The notes under the pieces are model-generated. The model saw only the letters and a program-made list of their open reading frames with translations, was not told the origin of the DNA and made no database searches. DNA of 64,000 nucleotides from Thamnidium elegans. Taxonomy: Eukaryota; Mucoromycota; Mucoromycetes; Mucorales; Mucoraceae. This document shows, in pieces, positions 34,713 to 46,510 of the stretch. A program made the position numbers and the translations under genes. Numbering within the stretch: the first letter of the stretch is position 1; every line of letters starts with the position of its first letter. The stretch is taken from the NCBI GenBank assembly GCA_025201345.1, contig JAIXMG010000001.1:2232001-2296000 (forward strand), given 5' to 3'.

Positions 34713-35595
34713 TTACTTCTTTTTATTTTTATTTAATGAATTAACTACTGTAAAACTTAAAGCATCTTAGTGTTCGCTTTCATTCAGTTAAACCTGTATT
34801 CGTTTCGTATCGTTCATTGCTTAACTATCATTTGTATTAAATTACATTTCTCAGTTATCTTTTTAAAGATTCGTCACTGATACAGACTCCGTAAAGTCCA
34901 AAACTATTACTTTATAAAATTTATACCTGGTAGTATCTCTCTCTATCATTTCGATTGTTATCCCCTTGTTTTTAGTAATATCGTTTGATAGTACCTCTGT
35001 GAAGACTAGAATCCCTAATGCCACTTCATATAAACTAAACAAATAACCTTAATAACTAATTGACAACGTATAGTATGGCTCTCACTTTAAACTGTCTTTT
35101 ATTGTTATTAGGTTTTGTACTTCATAAATGAAAAATCTACAATAAAAAACAGTACTTTTCTATATGTAAATATGTAAGCAAAAATAAACCTAATTCAACA
35201 CAGATTGTTATTTGCGTAAACTCCTGTTAGAAAATGCTGATTTATGTTAAAACTTACAGAACATTAAACAATATATATTTGATGGTTTTTATGTTAGGGC
35301 GTTTCCCTTTGGAAAAAGAAAGGAACTTTTTTTTTTCCCTTATTCTCAAAAAATATATAGATTCAAAATTCCATTCAAAACCATGCTCAAATGCCTCTGA
35401 AGCAATGTTTAATAATATATTTGGTCTGGTTTTGGCTATACCCTCTCTTTTTTTTTCTGTAAGGCCTTGATTTCACTCTGCTTATCCTCTGTCATAGCTT
35501 TTTCTCCTGAAGAGAAACATAAACTTTTACATCGCCTTTCAAGCATTCATCTGAAACCAAACTCCAATCATGTAGGGAAAAAAAAAAGGCGCAGA

Positions 35596-35757
35596 GTTCG
35601 TAACTCCCGGTCCCAGCGGGGGGATGGCATTTTCGTCCACCAGCTCATCGCCATAAATTTCTCCGTAATAGGTAGGGTTATTGACTAGGAACTCTACCTC
35701 ATCTTGTAAGCCATAAATATAACCAACGTCTGTCGGCGGGGGAGGAGGTACTTACGT
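35596..35757 (-). pseudogene. Coding relic with GDxLVD repeats
   Basis: The minus strand reads about 54 residues without a stop, including VPPPPPTDVGYIYGLQDEVE, then FLVNNPTYYGEIYGDELVDE and NAIPPLGPGVTNSA. Just upstream a second GDVLVDV occurs in another frame, which makes a duplicated unit. Both ends are lost. The family is not recognised. The position among dead transposons suggests element-borne coding sequence. Confidence 0.3.
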
Positions 35758-35969
35758 CTACCAGCACATCGCCAGGTCGAGGCAGGGTCTACAAAGTAGG
35801 GAACTAAAGTCAGTCTTTTTTTTCTTTTCTTACTGGAAAGTTTAAACGTTAGTATCAACAAATGATAGCCAGTGAAACCCCCCCCCCCATTTCAAATATC
35901 AATTAGCAGATTTTTGAAAACCCAATCAACGGATTTTTGAAGCCAATTCGCGTTAAGCTTTCTTTCAAC

Positions 35970-36730
35970 TTATACAGGCTCTTTATTTAAACACTTTGAA
36001 AAAACATTGACAGAATGCTGGATGCAGTTTCTTAATGTAGTTTGAGGAACATTATTACATGCTTCAGTAATTCTCGTATGAAGGTCTACAGTGGTATCAA
36101 GTTTCTTTATCGAAAGATTACAGTCATGCAAAATAAAGCTATTGACTGTGTTTTTCTTTAAACTAAAACCTTTCAAAGGTTTTGGTTAAACTTTCCACGG
36201 CTTCATCAGTTGTTGCATAAGCCTTTTCGTCATAAAACTTAATAATATGCTTCCTTTGTTCCTCTTGAAGCCAGCTCCGGGGACGATTGAGCCTGTTTGT
36301 TTGCTTTTCGAAAATGTCCCAAGCGGATTCTTTCTTCGATCTTTTGGCCCAACCCTGAGCTGTTCGCTCGGAAATACCAGCTAATCTTGCTGACTTGGCC
36401 ACCGAAAAAAAATTTGATCTTTAAATTGTACAGAAACAATGTTTTTTGGTCGTCCGTATAGGTAGCATAGCTACTCTCTGCACGCAATTTAGCGGCTTTT
36501 GTCTTATTTACTTTCTCAGTAATAACTAGCATGTTATTCTCCAAATTTTCGTCCTCAGGATCAAGCTCAATAGGAGTCGGATTCGACTCCTTATACTTAG
36601 TCAAGTTTGTCAAATTCTTCAGATTGAATTCATTATCTTCATCGACAATGTAATCCATAGCTTCTACGCCATCTTCTGTAGTAATTCCACCTTTGCCATC
36701 TTCAGTTAAAAAATCAAGAATTTCCCCCAA
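35970..36730 (-). pseudogene. Internally deleted Tc1/mariner-type transposase
   Basis: Minus-strand frames give an acidic N-terminus (LDFLTEDGKGGITTEDGVEA), then a helix-turn-helix (SARLAGISERTAQGWAKRSK and the RPRSWLQEEQRKHIIKFYDE arm) and the second DNA-binding half (HDCNLSIKK). They then jump at once to the C-terminal end of this family (ITEACNNVPQTTLRNCIQHS). The whole DDE catalytic core is absent. Frames also shift near 36170 and 36400. This is the structure of a non-autonomous deletion derivative. No clear terminal repeats were seen. Confidence 0.7.
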
Positions 36731-37738
36731 AAAATCTTTTTATTAAAATTCCATTTTTCAAGCAAGACGAAACCCATTTTTTTTTATCAATGCAGTGATA
36801 AAGTTTTATCGCTACTATACCTGATTTTGGGGTTGAGGGGTACTAGATACACATCATACCTTTTTATTTATTTATTTAAAGAACGAATTAAAAACTGTTG
36901 ATAAAAATAAAGTGCTGCCTTCATTGTTGGTTCGACTAATTTTTTCACGTGCCGCGAAACACATTGAATTGTGATACAAATGCTGCTCGAAATATGTGGG
37001 ATATATCCTCGTTAAGCTGGGCAACAACAATAATTATTACTTTTTTATACGGCCACTTTGAATGTGTGTGCCCAGCACTTAATGGTTTTACACAAACAAA
37101 GGTAAGCTAAAAAAATAGTTGGCTTTTAAAATATTTTCTAAATTTGTATCAGTTTTCTTTGGGAGTGTATTGTACTCCAATAAACATAAACAACGTGGCT
37201 ATTTCTATTCCATATAAAGAGATATACGTTTCCTACTTTGAATTTAGACTATTATAGAATTATTTACAATGTCAGATTCCTTAATGTACGTTTTTAATTT
37301 TAGTCATAAAAAGGATCTTTGATAGAGTAGAACTTGATTTAATATGTGATAAAACCCTTTGTTTTTTGTCAAAGTAAAACTACCTGGAAAGATGGTATGT
37401 CTCAACAAGCAGTTAAACTGTTTTAAGAAAGCGTTGTTTCGGGAGAAAAAGCTAATTAAGCCGATCTCTTGCCCGTATTGTTGACTTGTACCGTCTTTTT
37501 TTCTTTTTCTTTTAAAAAGAAAGATTTGGAAGGTTGATTTGATTAATCTAATGCAAAATGATAATCATGTGCAAAAAAGGTTTTTGTGTTAGCATACAGT
37601 GTTTCGTGTTACTACGACAGTCTGAACTTCAAATATACGGACATACATCATCCTCACGTTACAATTTTAATTTTTTTTTTTTTTTTCCTCTTTTCTTTTT
37701 CTTTTTCTATTATACATTATAATTATATATTTAAAAGA
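36731..37738. other. Upstream region of the FIT gene
   Basis: One kilobase without a supported gene. The last 70 bp is a T/C-rich leader with TATA-like sequence before the FIT start. Nothing else is recognised. Confidence 0.4.
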
Positions 37739-38573
37739 ATGGATATGGTAAACAGGCTATTAAAGCCCCATCAACTGGTATCTTTCATACTTTATCCAAG
37801 CACAGTATTTATTGCATTTCTATACTCTCATATTGGTAACCCACCGGAAACATATTTTAGTAACAAGCGTAATATTCTCAATGTGTTTTTCGTTAAAGTC
37901 GGTTGGTTTTGGGTAACACTTGTTTACTTTGTATACCTTTATTTTGTCAAATCAAATAGTCTACAAAACACCAGACAATTTTTACGAGGTACTGCTCGAT
38001 ATGTATTTGTCACCTTATACTGGTATATTATGACACAGTGGTTATTCGGTCCTAGTTTCATCGATCGTATTTATGTTTTTACTGGTGGTAAGTGTTCAGG
38101 CTTTTTGAAAGATCAAGATTCTTCTGAAAAGTTTGCACAAGTGTTTCAGCAGCAAACATGTCGTCAATTAGGAGGTCAATGGGCTGGAGGACATGATGTT
38201 TCGGGTCATTGTGTGATGTTGATTCACGCTAGTCTTTTCTTTTGGGAGGAATTGAGTTGGATGTTTTATAATGCCAATGCATTCATTCAAATGAAGGTGC
38301 ATAATAGAGCTCAGTACTTTTCCATTGTCGCCGTGTTGGCAATTGCTTCTATTTGGTGGTTTATGCTGTTTATGACTGGTGTCTATTTCCATGGGCATTT
38401 TGAAATTTTATCTGGTTCAATCTTTGGTGTATTGGGGTGGGCTGCTTTAGTAAGTTTTTTTTTAGTATGGTATAATAGGGTTTTATTTTAACGCGTGTTT
38501 TCCCTTGTAGTATCTTGGTGTATTTCCCAATATTCCAACCATTGGTCTTCCATCAATATCACTTTCAGCTTAG
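37739..38573 (+). CDS. scs3: FIT family ER membrane protein (Scs3/FIT2-like lipid diphosphatase)
   Basis: Two exons (37739-38449 and 38511-38573) encode 257 residues. Six hydrophobic segments span the chain. The family hallmark GGHDVSGHCVMLIHASLFFW (about residues 145-164) carries the first catalytic His. A second His-rich motif, TGVYFHGHFEILSGSIFG, comes near residue 220, and these are the residues of the acyl-CoA diphosphatase site in FIT2/Scs3. The protein supports lipid droplet budding and ER lipid balance. An in-frame upstream ATG at 37586 would add an implausible leader, so the start before MDMVNRLLKPHQ is preferred. A short C-terminal exon replaces an ORF that runs into the intron. Confidence 0.9.
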
Positions 38574-38638
38574 AAAAAAAAAAGCCATGTATTATATATT
38601 TAGATAGTTTATTTCATTTTTTTTTTTTACACATCAAA

Positions 38639-40862
38639 TTATTGTCTTTGTAAGAAATACAAATAAGCTTCCCCAATTGGTGGGTTTGGTGTTACTGCAA
38701 CCTTATTATCATTAAATAAAATCCATTCATCATTCTTACGTACATGTGATACATAATGACCACAATGAACAGAGGTTCCTTTGTGAGAAACAAATGAGTC
38801 CAAGTGATAATTGAATGGACCAGTAGCACTACCAACAGCTGCAGGTTCTACACTAGCATTTGCTTGTACAGTTTCTTCTCCATTATCATCAGGGTGACTG
38901 AATAACCAATCTAATGCTCTTTCTGTATCGTTGTTCTAATATAATCTAAATGAGTTTACGCTGCACTTTTATTTTTATATGTGTATGTCACAACTTACAG
39001 TTTCACGTAATGCTTTCTTTGCTTGGGCTGCAGAGAATCCCATGTCTTGCAAAGTAGAAATTTGGTCTTCGGAAGGTCCATTACTAGCAACATTGTCTGA
39101 TGTAGCAGATAATGGATCATCAATATCTAAATTAACAAAAACATAGCATGTCAGTTTAAATACGTAAATCATTTACAAAAATCATCATAAAGTACCAGCA
39201 TCTTCCATGTGTTCAAACATCCAACTCATGGCAATATCAGCACCGTTATGACCGGTATTCATTAAAGCTCTCTTACAACGGTTTTCAGAGAATCCCATTG
39301 CTTTAAGTTGATCAATATCGTTTTGGTTGAATGATGGTTCCGAAGAAGCAGGTGCATCCTCTGGTAATAATTCTTCTCCTGGTTGTTGTCCGTGACTCAT
39401 GTATTTATCAAGTTGAATAGGTCCATTAGGGAAATGAATGGCAATATCTTTTTGGTTACAATTTTTTTTTTTTTAGTATTTTTTCTTTTCTCTTTCTTTC
39501 AGTTATACTTACTTAATTTTTGAGGTACCCAATCAATAAAAGCAAAACGACGGGGATTCATAACCAAAATATCAGGAAAGGTACTAAACTTGACGCATCT
39601 GCAAGAATTTGTTAAGGTAAATGCTAATCGAAAAAATAATTAACAGTAAAAAAAAAAAAAACCTTACCTAGATGCAGTTGTCTTTTCTTTACAGTTTGAA
39701 CAATTATATCCATCTACAATCTCTTCCTTGACAAAGGTATCAAGACATTCAGTAAAATCAACAGGCTCAAAAGTATTTCCCTCTTCGCTTGATTGAATTT
39801 GACGAGCAGGTACACTCACCGAGATACAACTGGTTTGATCCTTTTGATATCTTACTTTTTTACATTTAATACATTGTAAACGTTGTTCGGTCATAAAATC
39901 AAAGGATTTTGTAGGATCGTTCTTGGTAACATGTTCCTTCTGTTGAATAGTTTTACATAAATATTGGAAGAATTCAAATGCATCTTGCTGACGCATCGTA
40001 GAGAATTCCTCATGACCTTTACCTACAAGCGCTTTAAACATACCAGGTGCAATACCGTCTTGGTACTGTACGCCGTCTTCGTTCACACATGGCTGAGAGT
40101 ATCTACCAGATAAAATACCATCAGCTAATTTATGAAGTTGACAGAACCAACACGTAGCAGGATCAGTTGTACACGTCATTGCGTGTTCATTTAATTGGGT
40201 ATAATATCTATCTTGGAACGACTGAATGTTGAATACAGATTGAAGCACAGAAGACATATAACAACTGTTGCCCAAATTCTTGAGCCCAGTGTATCCAGGG
40301 CCAAATTTGGGTTCCAATTGTTTACCATCTTCAGTTGTCATGCTAAAGTCAAACTTCATGTTTTGTTCCAATTGTAATTCGGTCATACTCTTTTCAGTTT
40401 TGGTTTGGTGAGCTACATTGATACCCCAATTGGCAAGATGGCTAGATAAATCGTTATCAACTCTAGCATCGTCACAACTGTAACAGTAAATGTCGGCGGT
40501 TCCTTCTGCTGTAATCGTGCCTAATTTGACGTTGACGCCATGACCTGTCTTTTGGAAATGATCAATTGCGTGATTGTTTCCTCCTGAACCGTCATATTGT
40601 TTACGTCCACATCCTAAATTACCACATGCTAAACATAACCATAAATTTTCATTTAATTCACAGTCTGAACAATGAGCTAAATCTTGTTGCTGTAATTTTT
40701 TAGGCGCGTCTTGTACAAGGCAAAGTGTATGCTCACATGGTGTAACCACTTCTTCCCAAGCTTTGACTTCGGATTGTTTGGCGGATGAAAGTGATGATAA
40801 AACAGCATCAACAATAGCGTTTAACTACAAGTACAATTTTTCAGTTATTTGTTTTTTTAGAT

Positions 40863-40902
<40 letters not shown>

Positions 40903-41419
40903 CTTGGGTGAACTTTCTTTGGCTTCTTCAGCTCCGTTACAAGCATAACAACGAACTTTGGTAATATATTCGTATTGAGATTCTTCATTCTCCATGACGA
41001 TGGCAATCTTACTAATCTTTTGAGGAGGAGTTCCATCGGCACTTGCCTATAAACACACATTGTTGTTAGTAAAAGATTATGTACTCTTATTTAAGTTATT
41101 AAGCACGTACTCTTTTAGGTTGGCTGACAACAAGGCGACGAATGTTGACAGTTAAAGGATGGCCAGTTAATTGGTGATGAGTTAAAGCATGATGTCTAGT
41201 AGAGTCTAAACAGCCACCGTTAAAACAAGATAAGCAAACGTCAATACCGTCAGGTCCGTCCTATGTAATAAAAGGTGTAAGTTTTTATTTTTGTGCCAAA
41301 AAAAAAGTGTATAGTTTTTTTACTTGGTTATCAAAACATTGAGTACATTCTTCTTTATGTACTTGAGCATAAGCAGAAGGTAGATTTAATGAAGCGTTTT
41401 CGATATGAGAGCAAACCAT
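38639..41419 (-). CDS. ubp14: Ubiquitin carboxyl-terminal hydrolase, USP5/Ubp14 type
   Basis: Eight exons (complement of 41324-41419, 41111-41260, 40903-41046, 39668-40824, 39513-39598, 39196-39447, 38999-39126, 38639-38935) give 769 residues. The order is the full USP5 plan. A cryptic zinc finger (CTQCFDNQ, CLSCFNGGC) comes first, then a UBP zinc finger (CSDCELNENLWLCLACGNLG), the Cys box (GYTGLKNLGNSCYMSSVLQS), and a CxxC pair in QRLQCIKCKK. Two UBA domains follow (IDQLKAMGFSENRCKRALMN, ISTLQDMGFSAAQAKKALRE), then the His box (HCGHYVSHVRKNDEWILFND). It disassembles free polyubiquitin chains. Intron 3 carries a pure CT microsatellite (40871-40899). The start has a strong MVCSHIEN context, as in homologues. 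Confidence 0.95.
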
Positions 41420-41879
41420 GGTGTGTATATACGCGAAAGAAAAGAGTATTTAGAAAATGCATGATGTATTGTTTTTCTTTAGGGCTGATTTTTTTCAATG
41501 ACGTGGATGGGAGTTTTTATTTAAGCTCAGTTTTTTTTTTTTTTGTTGGACGCGTTTAAAGTCGTGTAAAGTTTTTCATGTAGAATAGGGGGGGGGGGGA
41601 TTTAAGCATACTGTTATAGTAGAAATATGTTGTTACGCGTATAGTAAATTGTTCTGAAAGAAATGATTCAAAGATGGGATTATGTAACGAAAATGTGTGT
41701 GATAAAAAATAAGATTTTACTGATGATTGATAAATATTTTGTCGATCTAATGAGACTGATCGTTTCATGACTTTCAATGAAACAGGTAATAATCTCGTTT
41801 ATTCATCCGTGAGTAAAAGATTATCATTTACGCCCCTTGTATTTTTAACACTTTTCGCTTTTTATCACTTTTTGAAACT
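41420..41879. promoter_or_regulatory. Divergent promoter between Ubp14 and F-box genes
   Basis: A 460-bp shared upstream region. It contains a T run, a 12-base G run at 41588-41599, and no recognised factor site. The minus-strand ORF inside it has no domain. Confidence 0.4.
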
Positions 41880-43707
41880 ATGTATAATCTACCTTCTGAA
41901 ATATTCAAAAAAATATTTCTTTATTTAGGCCAAAAAGACCTTCAAACATGTTACTTTGTTTGTAAGAGTTGGTATTCAGTAGCTATTCCATTGAACTGGG
42001 AGAGCATAAATCTACCAAATTATAAAGTTGCTCTTGTGAAATCCCATTTGAATGGTTTCGATCACTACCAATACTTCAAGTATGGTCACCTAATTACAAC
42101 GTTAACAATTGATGGCCCGGAAATAATTAAAGGATATATGGGTCACAAATTCAGTAAGCCAGAACTATTAATGTTACTGAACCAGTTACCCAATTTAAGC
42201 AATATCGATTTGAACTACTCCGATTATGTTACGGAATATTTAGAAGCTTTGCTATATGCTGATTTGCAATGTATTAACGAGATTAATATTGGGGATAACG
42301 AGCATTTTAATTGTTTGGACCTACACTTTTTAACGTGTTACAAATCTCGCAACTCTATTTCCCGTATGTCTTTATCTTATGATAAAAGCACAATTGTTTT
42401 CAACTCGCAACAAATCAACATATTAAATTCATTAACTCAATTCAATCAATTAGAATGGTTGCATTTCAAAAATAGTCTTGATATTGATTTGACGCCATAT
42501 CATGTACAAAACGTTTGTCCCGAATTGAAGCATCTTATATTTTTCAGCAATTTCCCAATTTCCGAAAGAGCCATACTACGTCTGCTGGGCACAAATAGCG
42601 AAATGAATCGAAACTTTAGCACCAGTTTGATAAGTTTAGAATTACAGCTTCCATCTCTATCAGCTACCTATACGAGATACCTTGTAGATTATTTTCCAAG
42701 CCAATTAAATAAGATAACTATCAGGATTCCTTGTCAAGGAATTTTTGGTTGGATCAACACTGTGGGAATGGGACTTGCATTACAACTTATGGAAAAAATT
42801 GGTAAAATTAAAGAAACATTCATTTTCTTTGAAGAAAATAGCGAAGTACAAGTCAATGATGAAACCGATATGACAAAGTATTTTAGATTATTGAATGCAT
42901 TTAGGGGAAGTAGACAAGGTCATTGTACAGCCAATTTTAGTGAAGAGGGTTCAACTTGCTCTATTTTTAGGTACGATCTTAGCGGGAACTTATCCATTAC
43001 CTATGACTCGCGCAGCGATGATTTCAATAGCTCTAATTTCAGATTGAATTTACCTGACAAGACTAGTTCCATTATTGGTCACGAAATCTTCGATACTTTA
43101 AATCTTTCTTGTAAGAATCTCTCCCACGATATTGTACGGCAAAATTTAAATTACTTTTTTTTAAACTGCCCCACACTCCAAAGCTTTGATTTTAGATCCT
43201 CGTTGGGTGTCGAATTTGAATATTCTTATATTAGATATAAACACAAGGAAGACCTACTTTCTTCTAATCTGACAAATCGTGACATCAATTTTTTAGAAGT
43301 GGGAAATCTTTACCCTGCTCAAACTTTCTTTGATATGATGACCACTCATTTGCGTGATATTGAGGCTGTATCGTTAGGAGCTTTAGACTGGGGACATTCA
43401 CATAATGATTCGGTTATGGATTTAACATGTTTCAAAAAACTAGACCTTTGCCTATACTTCTCAGATCTCTCTCTTAAAAAAGAATGATAACAAAAATGAT
43501 GATTTTGTCTTGCTCAAATATACCAATGGAGAAGAACTGTACTACTATATCGATAAGGAGAAGAACAAAAATCCGCAAGCAGAGTATATAAAAAATCCTA
43601 CTATGCCGCGTCTTACTATAGTTAGTGATACCTCTGTATCCTTTGATTTCTGCGAGAGTAAGCCGTTCTATGCAGATCCATCATATATCACTTTATTTCA
43701 GCAATAA
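41880..43707 (+). pseudogene. F-box/LRR-like protein interrupted by one frameshift
   Basis: The first frame (41880-43487, 535 residues) starts with a clear F-box (MYNLPSEIFKKIFLYLGQKD, CYFVCKSWYSVAIPLNWESI). An LRR-like region with repeating Leu spacing follows. The frame ends in LKKE at an AAAAAA run, but the next frame continues as LLKKNDNKNDDFVLLKYTNG to a natural stop at 43707. It adds about 75 conserved-looking residues. One base too many in the A run (about 43477-43482) explains the break. It could be a real mutation, an assembly error in a homopolymer, or simply an early natural end. F-box proteins bring substrates to SCF ligases such as the cullin at 17.7 kb. The target is unknown. 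Confidence 0.7.
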
Positions 43708-44105
43708 AAAAAAACGAGCATATACAAAATTGGTTTATTTAATTATAGATTTTATAGATTTATTTGTTAAAGGGGAGGAGGGAAGGGGATAAGTCATAAA
43801 AACAAAGTTTTTGTTAATCAAATATATTACCAGACACACTCTTTTTCCGGTTTATGTTTGACGCAAGAAGTATACAGAAATCGCTATAAGAATATTGCAT
43901 CTGTTGCTTCGACTTCTTTACCCTGTTTATTTGACAACAAGAAAAAAAAAGGGAGAGTTCATAAGTTTGCCATTTTACATGTCTAGGCATTAATGTTATA
44001 AAATAAGCAAGTCAGTTTTTTTTTTTTCAGTATCAGATATTCTAAAAATGTAAACTTACATTGTAAACGTCAACTAGTTTTTGATACTAGGACTTGAGAA
44101 GGGTA
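43708..44105. other. Intergenic, no gene seen
   Basis: Spacer between the F-box gene and the Fanzor relic, which runs on the opposite strand. It is the 3' flank of the relic, where a guide-RNA (omegaRNA) segment would be expected if the element were complete. No such structure was recognisable by eye. Confidence 0.3.
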
Positions 44106-45516
44106 TTATTGTTTTTGGAACCTTGAAGGAACTTTATTATTCATAATTACATTCCAGGAAATAGAGTACATGTTTCGGGAAGCGTTGGTATCTCTTTGCC
44201 ATAAGATATTGTACGATTGATTTAAGCAATGTAATACGCCAAACAAAGAAGCATCGTCGATCCTGACATTCTCTGTATTGTTTCCAGAGCAATTGGAACA
44301 AGTCTATTTTTTTTCTTTTTCTTTAAATATTTCGTAGAAAATAATTATTTAAGCTATGTTCGCTTACCTTAGAAGTCATGTACTCTGTAACTGGGACAGT
44401 TACCAAAAAAACTTTCGTCCTCAGCTTTTTTCAATACCGTCACCAAACGACGTGCCAAACCAGGGATTCTTCCTTTCATACTCGTAGGAAAAAACAGCAT
44501 CCCTAAGGGCTACCAAATGTATTCGGTTATTTGGTTCAAACAGCTTCAGTTTTTTTTCCTTTAGTTTTGCCTTCCCCTTTCCCTTTTCTTTTTTTACTGG
44601 TCTTCGTTTTTTTCTTCTCTTGGGATTTCCTCTCTTTTCGTCTCTACCAGTCTGTTTGAATTCTCGCCTCAAGTATTTTTTTTACCTCCATTCATGAATA
44701 TATTCACCATTCTTGCATCGACACACTATCTACCTATGTAATTTAAAAATCTTAACGCAGTAAACGATAATCATAAAACTGAACATACTCCATGAACCTT
44801 TCTAAATTAGCGGTTTTATGAGCTGTAATTCATTGTTCTGCTTCTTGAAATTGGAGATCCGCGTTTTTGTAATTTAGAATATGTAGGTTTTTTTTTTTTG
44901 GACTCTGCACGAGTGTAATATTCAGCTATGGAATATTTTCTTAATTGATGAGGGTCAGTATCGTATCCATCGGAAGCAGTAAAAATGTTAACTTGGCCAG
45001 GATCAATACCCCATAAATGAAAATGTTCGTTTATTTCTTCTGGCGTAAAATCATTCAGGTCTAGATTAGGAAGTTTATCCGATTGTCTTTCAGGACCTGC
45101 CAATATAAAATCAATGCCATAATAATTCGTTCGTACCATATTAGTGAACATCTGTTTTCCATTACTATAAAGTGATAAAACGTCAATATAAAGTTTTGTG
45201 ACACTAGCATTGTAGCTATACTTACTAATTAAGGTCAAGCCTTAGGTGCTCGAAATCAAATACTTGGCTAAACAATAATGTTGCTAGTTCATGTTTATTT
45301 TCGTCATTATTTCGCTTTCGATTTCGATTTAATATATCCATTGGTATTTGGGGGTTCTCTCTGGTCTTTAAGCAATAAAGATTTTAAATGCGCAATATCC
45401 ATTTCTACATATTTGTGAGTGAATGAATACATTGGAACGAGAGATAAAAGCTTGTATTTTTTTGTAGATAGCGCCATATCAGGTCCGAAAAATCTTGAAT
45501 TCTTATATTTAAACAA
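44106..45516 (-). pseudogene. Decayed Fanzor/TnpB-like RNA-guided nuclease gene
   Basis: Successive minus-strand pieces fit one protein. N-terminal KYKLLSLVPMYSFTHKYVEM lies at about 45310-45516. MVRTNYYGIDFILAGPERQ leads to LWGIDPGQVNIFTASDGYDT at about 44816-45238, where GIDPG is a RuvC-I Asp motif. KGRIPGLARRLVTVLKK and VTEYMTSKTCSNCSG lie at 44368-44450 and 44270-44303, joined by a 64-nt intron (44304-44367). ILWQRDTNASRNM, near 44180, is the RuvC-III motif after a zinc-ribbon half. Frame breaks at about 45240, 44810, 44450 and 44410 make it non-functional. RuvC I-III plus an inserted zinc ribbon is the Fanzor/TnpB/Cas12 layout. The second CxxC looks degenerate (HC only). Confidence 0.7.
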
Positions 45517-46479
45517 TTCTCGTTATTGTCGTCTAAGTATTAATTATCCTTCATTGTTATTCGAATATTCAGAAAAAAAAATATAATAATGAAAATAATA
45601 GATGGATTGTTGAGATAATAATAAAACCTTACCATCTTTTCTTTCGCTCCTGGTAGATTAATCACAACAACAAATCTGATTATAGAAAATGTATCATTGT
45701 ATCACTTTTAGCTGTTACATTATGCTTTGTTATACACTTATTCATCAATCGTTATAACGTGGTACAGAGGGATCAAAATAATGTGTAGCTAACATTATAT
45801 TTGTATATATAATTTTATGTAAGTTGATAACAGGCATCACACTTGTCTAAATTATATTACTTGGATGCGTCAGATTTTCCTTTCTTCGAGTATTATGTCT
45901 GATAACAACAACTAAAATACTTTAGCTTTTCAACTTCAAGATTTGGCAAGATAATTGGACGAGATTTGTCAACACTTGCAGCAACAATCGCGCTTCCAAG
46001 AGAAGCTTTAAAAGTAAGTCCCATTATTACAAGTTTTTATTGAGTTATTATGCTGTCATGATCATTTTAGCTTAAAAAAATAAAAATAATATAAGGTACG
46101 CATGTTTTTGTTAATAATTATATTATGACTCACATTCTCTAACATGTTTTTTTAGCAATAGCGTCTTTCCACTTTACTTCCTGTCTTTGATTTTATCGCG
46201 TTACGGCTGGAATCCTCCATCCAAAGCAATCTTTTTTATATACACATTTTTATCCAATAAAATTTTATACTACGTAATACGCTTTTTATACCCCAAAGAG
46301 CACCTCCAAAAAGAAGAATCAATTCCCGATGTTTACAAATAAACCGGCAAGAAAAACCTCTGGGTGTGTGGAGAGAGATATTCTTTTTTTTTTTTTTTTT
46401 TTTTTTTTTTGATTGGATCTTCATGTATGATCTCGCCGATTTTCCATTTCAGTGTGTACTAGCACTGAATCGCCATTAC

Positions 46480-46510
<31 letters not shown>

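Larger units (their letters stand above)
34112..35969. other. Repeat-rich intergenic region
   Basis: No intact gene is visible. It holds two diverged direct copies of a roughly 180-bp sequence (34229-34400, 34533-34712). It also holds a coding-like relic on the minus strand (35596-35757), a duplicated 20-bp motif near 35634 and 35756, and a C run at 35878-35888. Confidence 0.5.

Noticed and set aside
36570..36595. tRNA T-loop-like GATTCGA sequence
   Set aside because: No cloverleaf can be built around it and it sits in the transposase relic's coding frame.
40871..40899. Possible coding repeat (Leu-Ser) in the CT microsatellite
   Set aside because: It lies inside an intron with good donor and acceptor; the open frame there is a repeat artefact.
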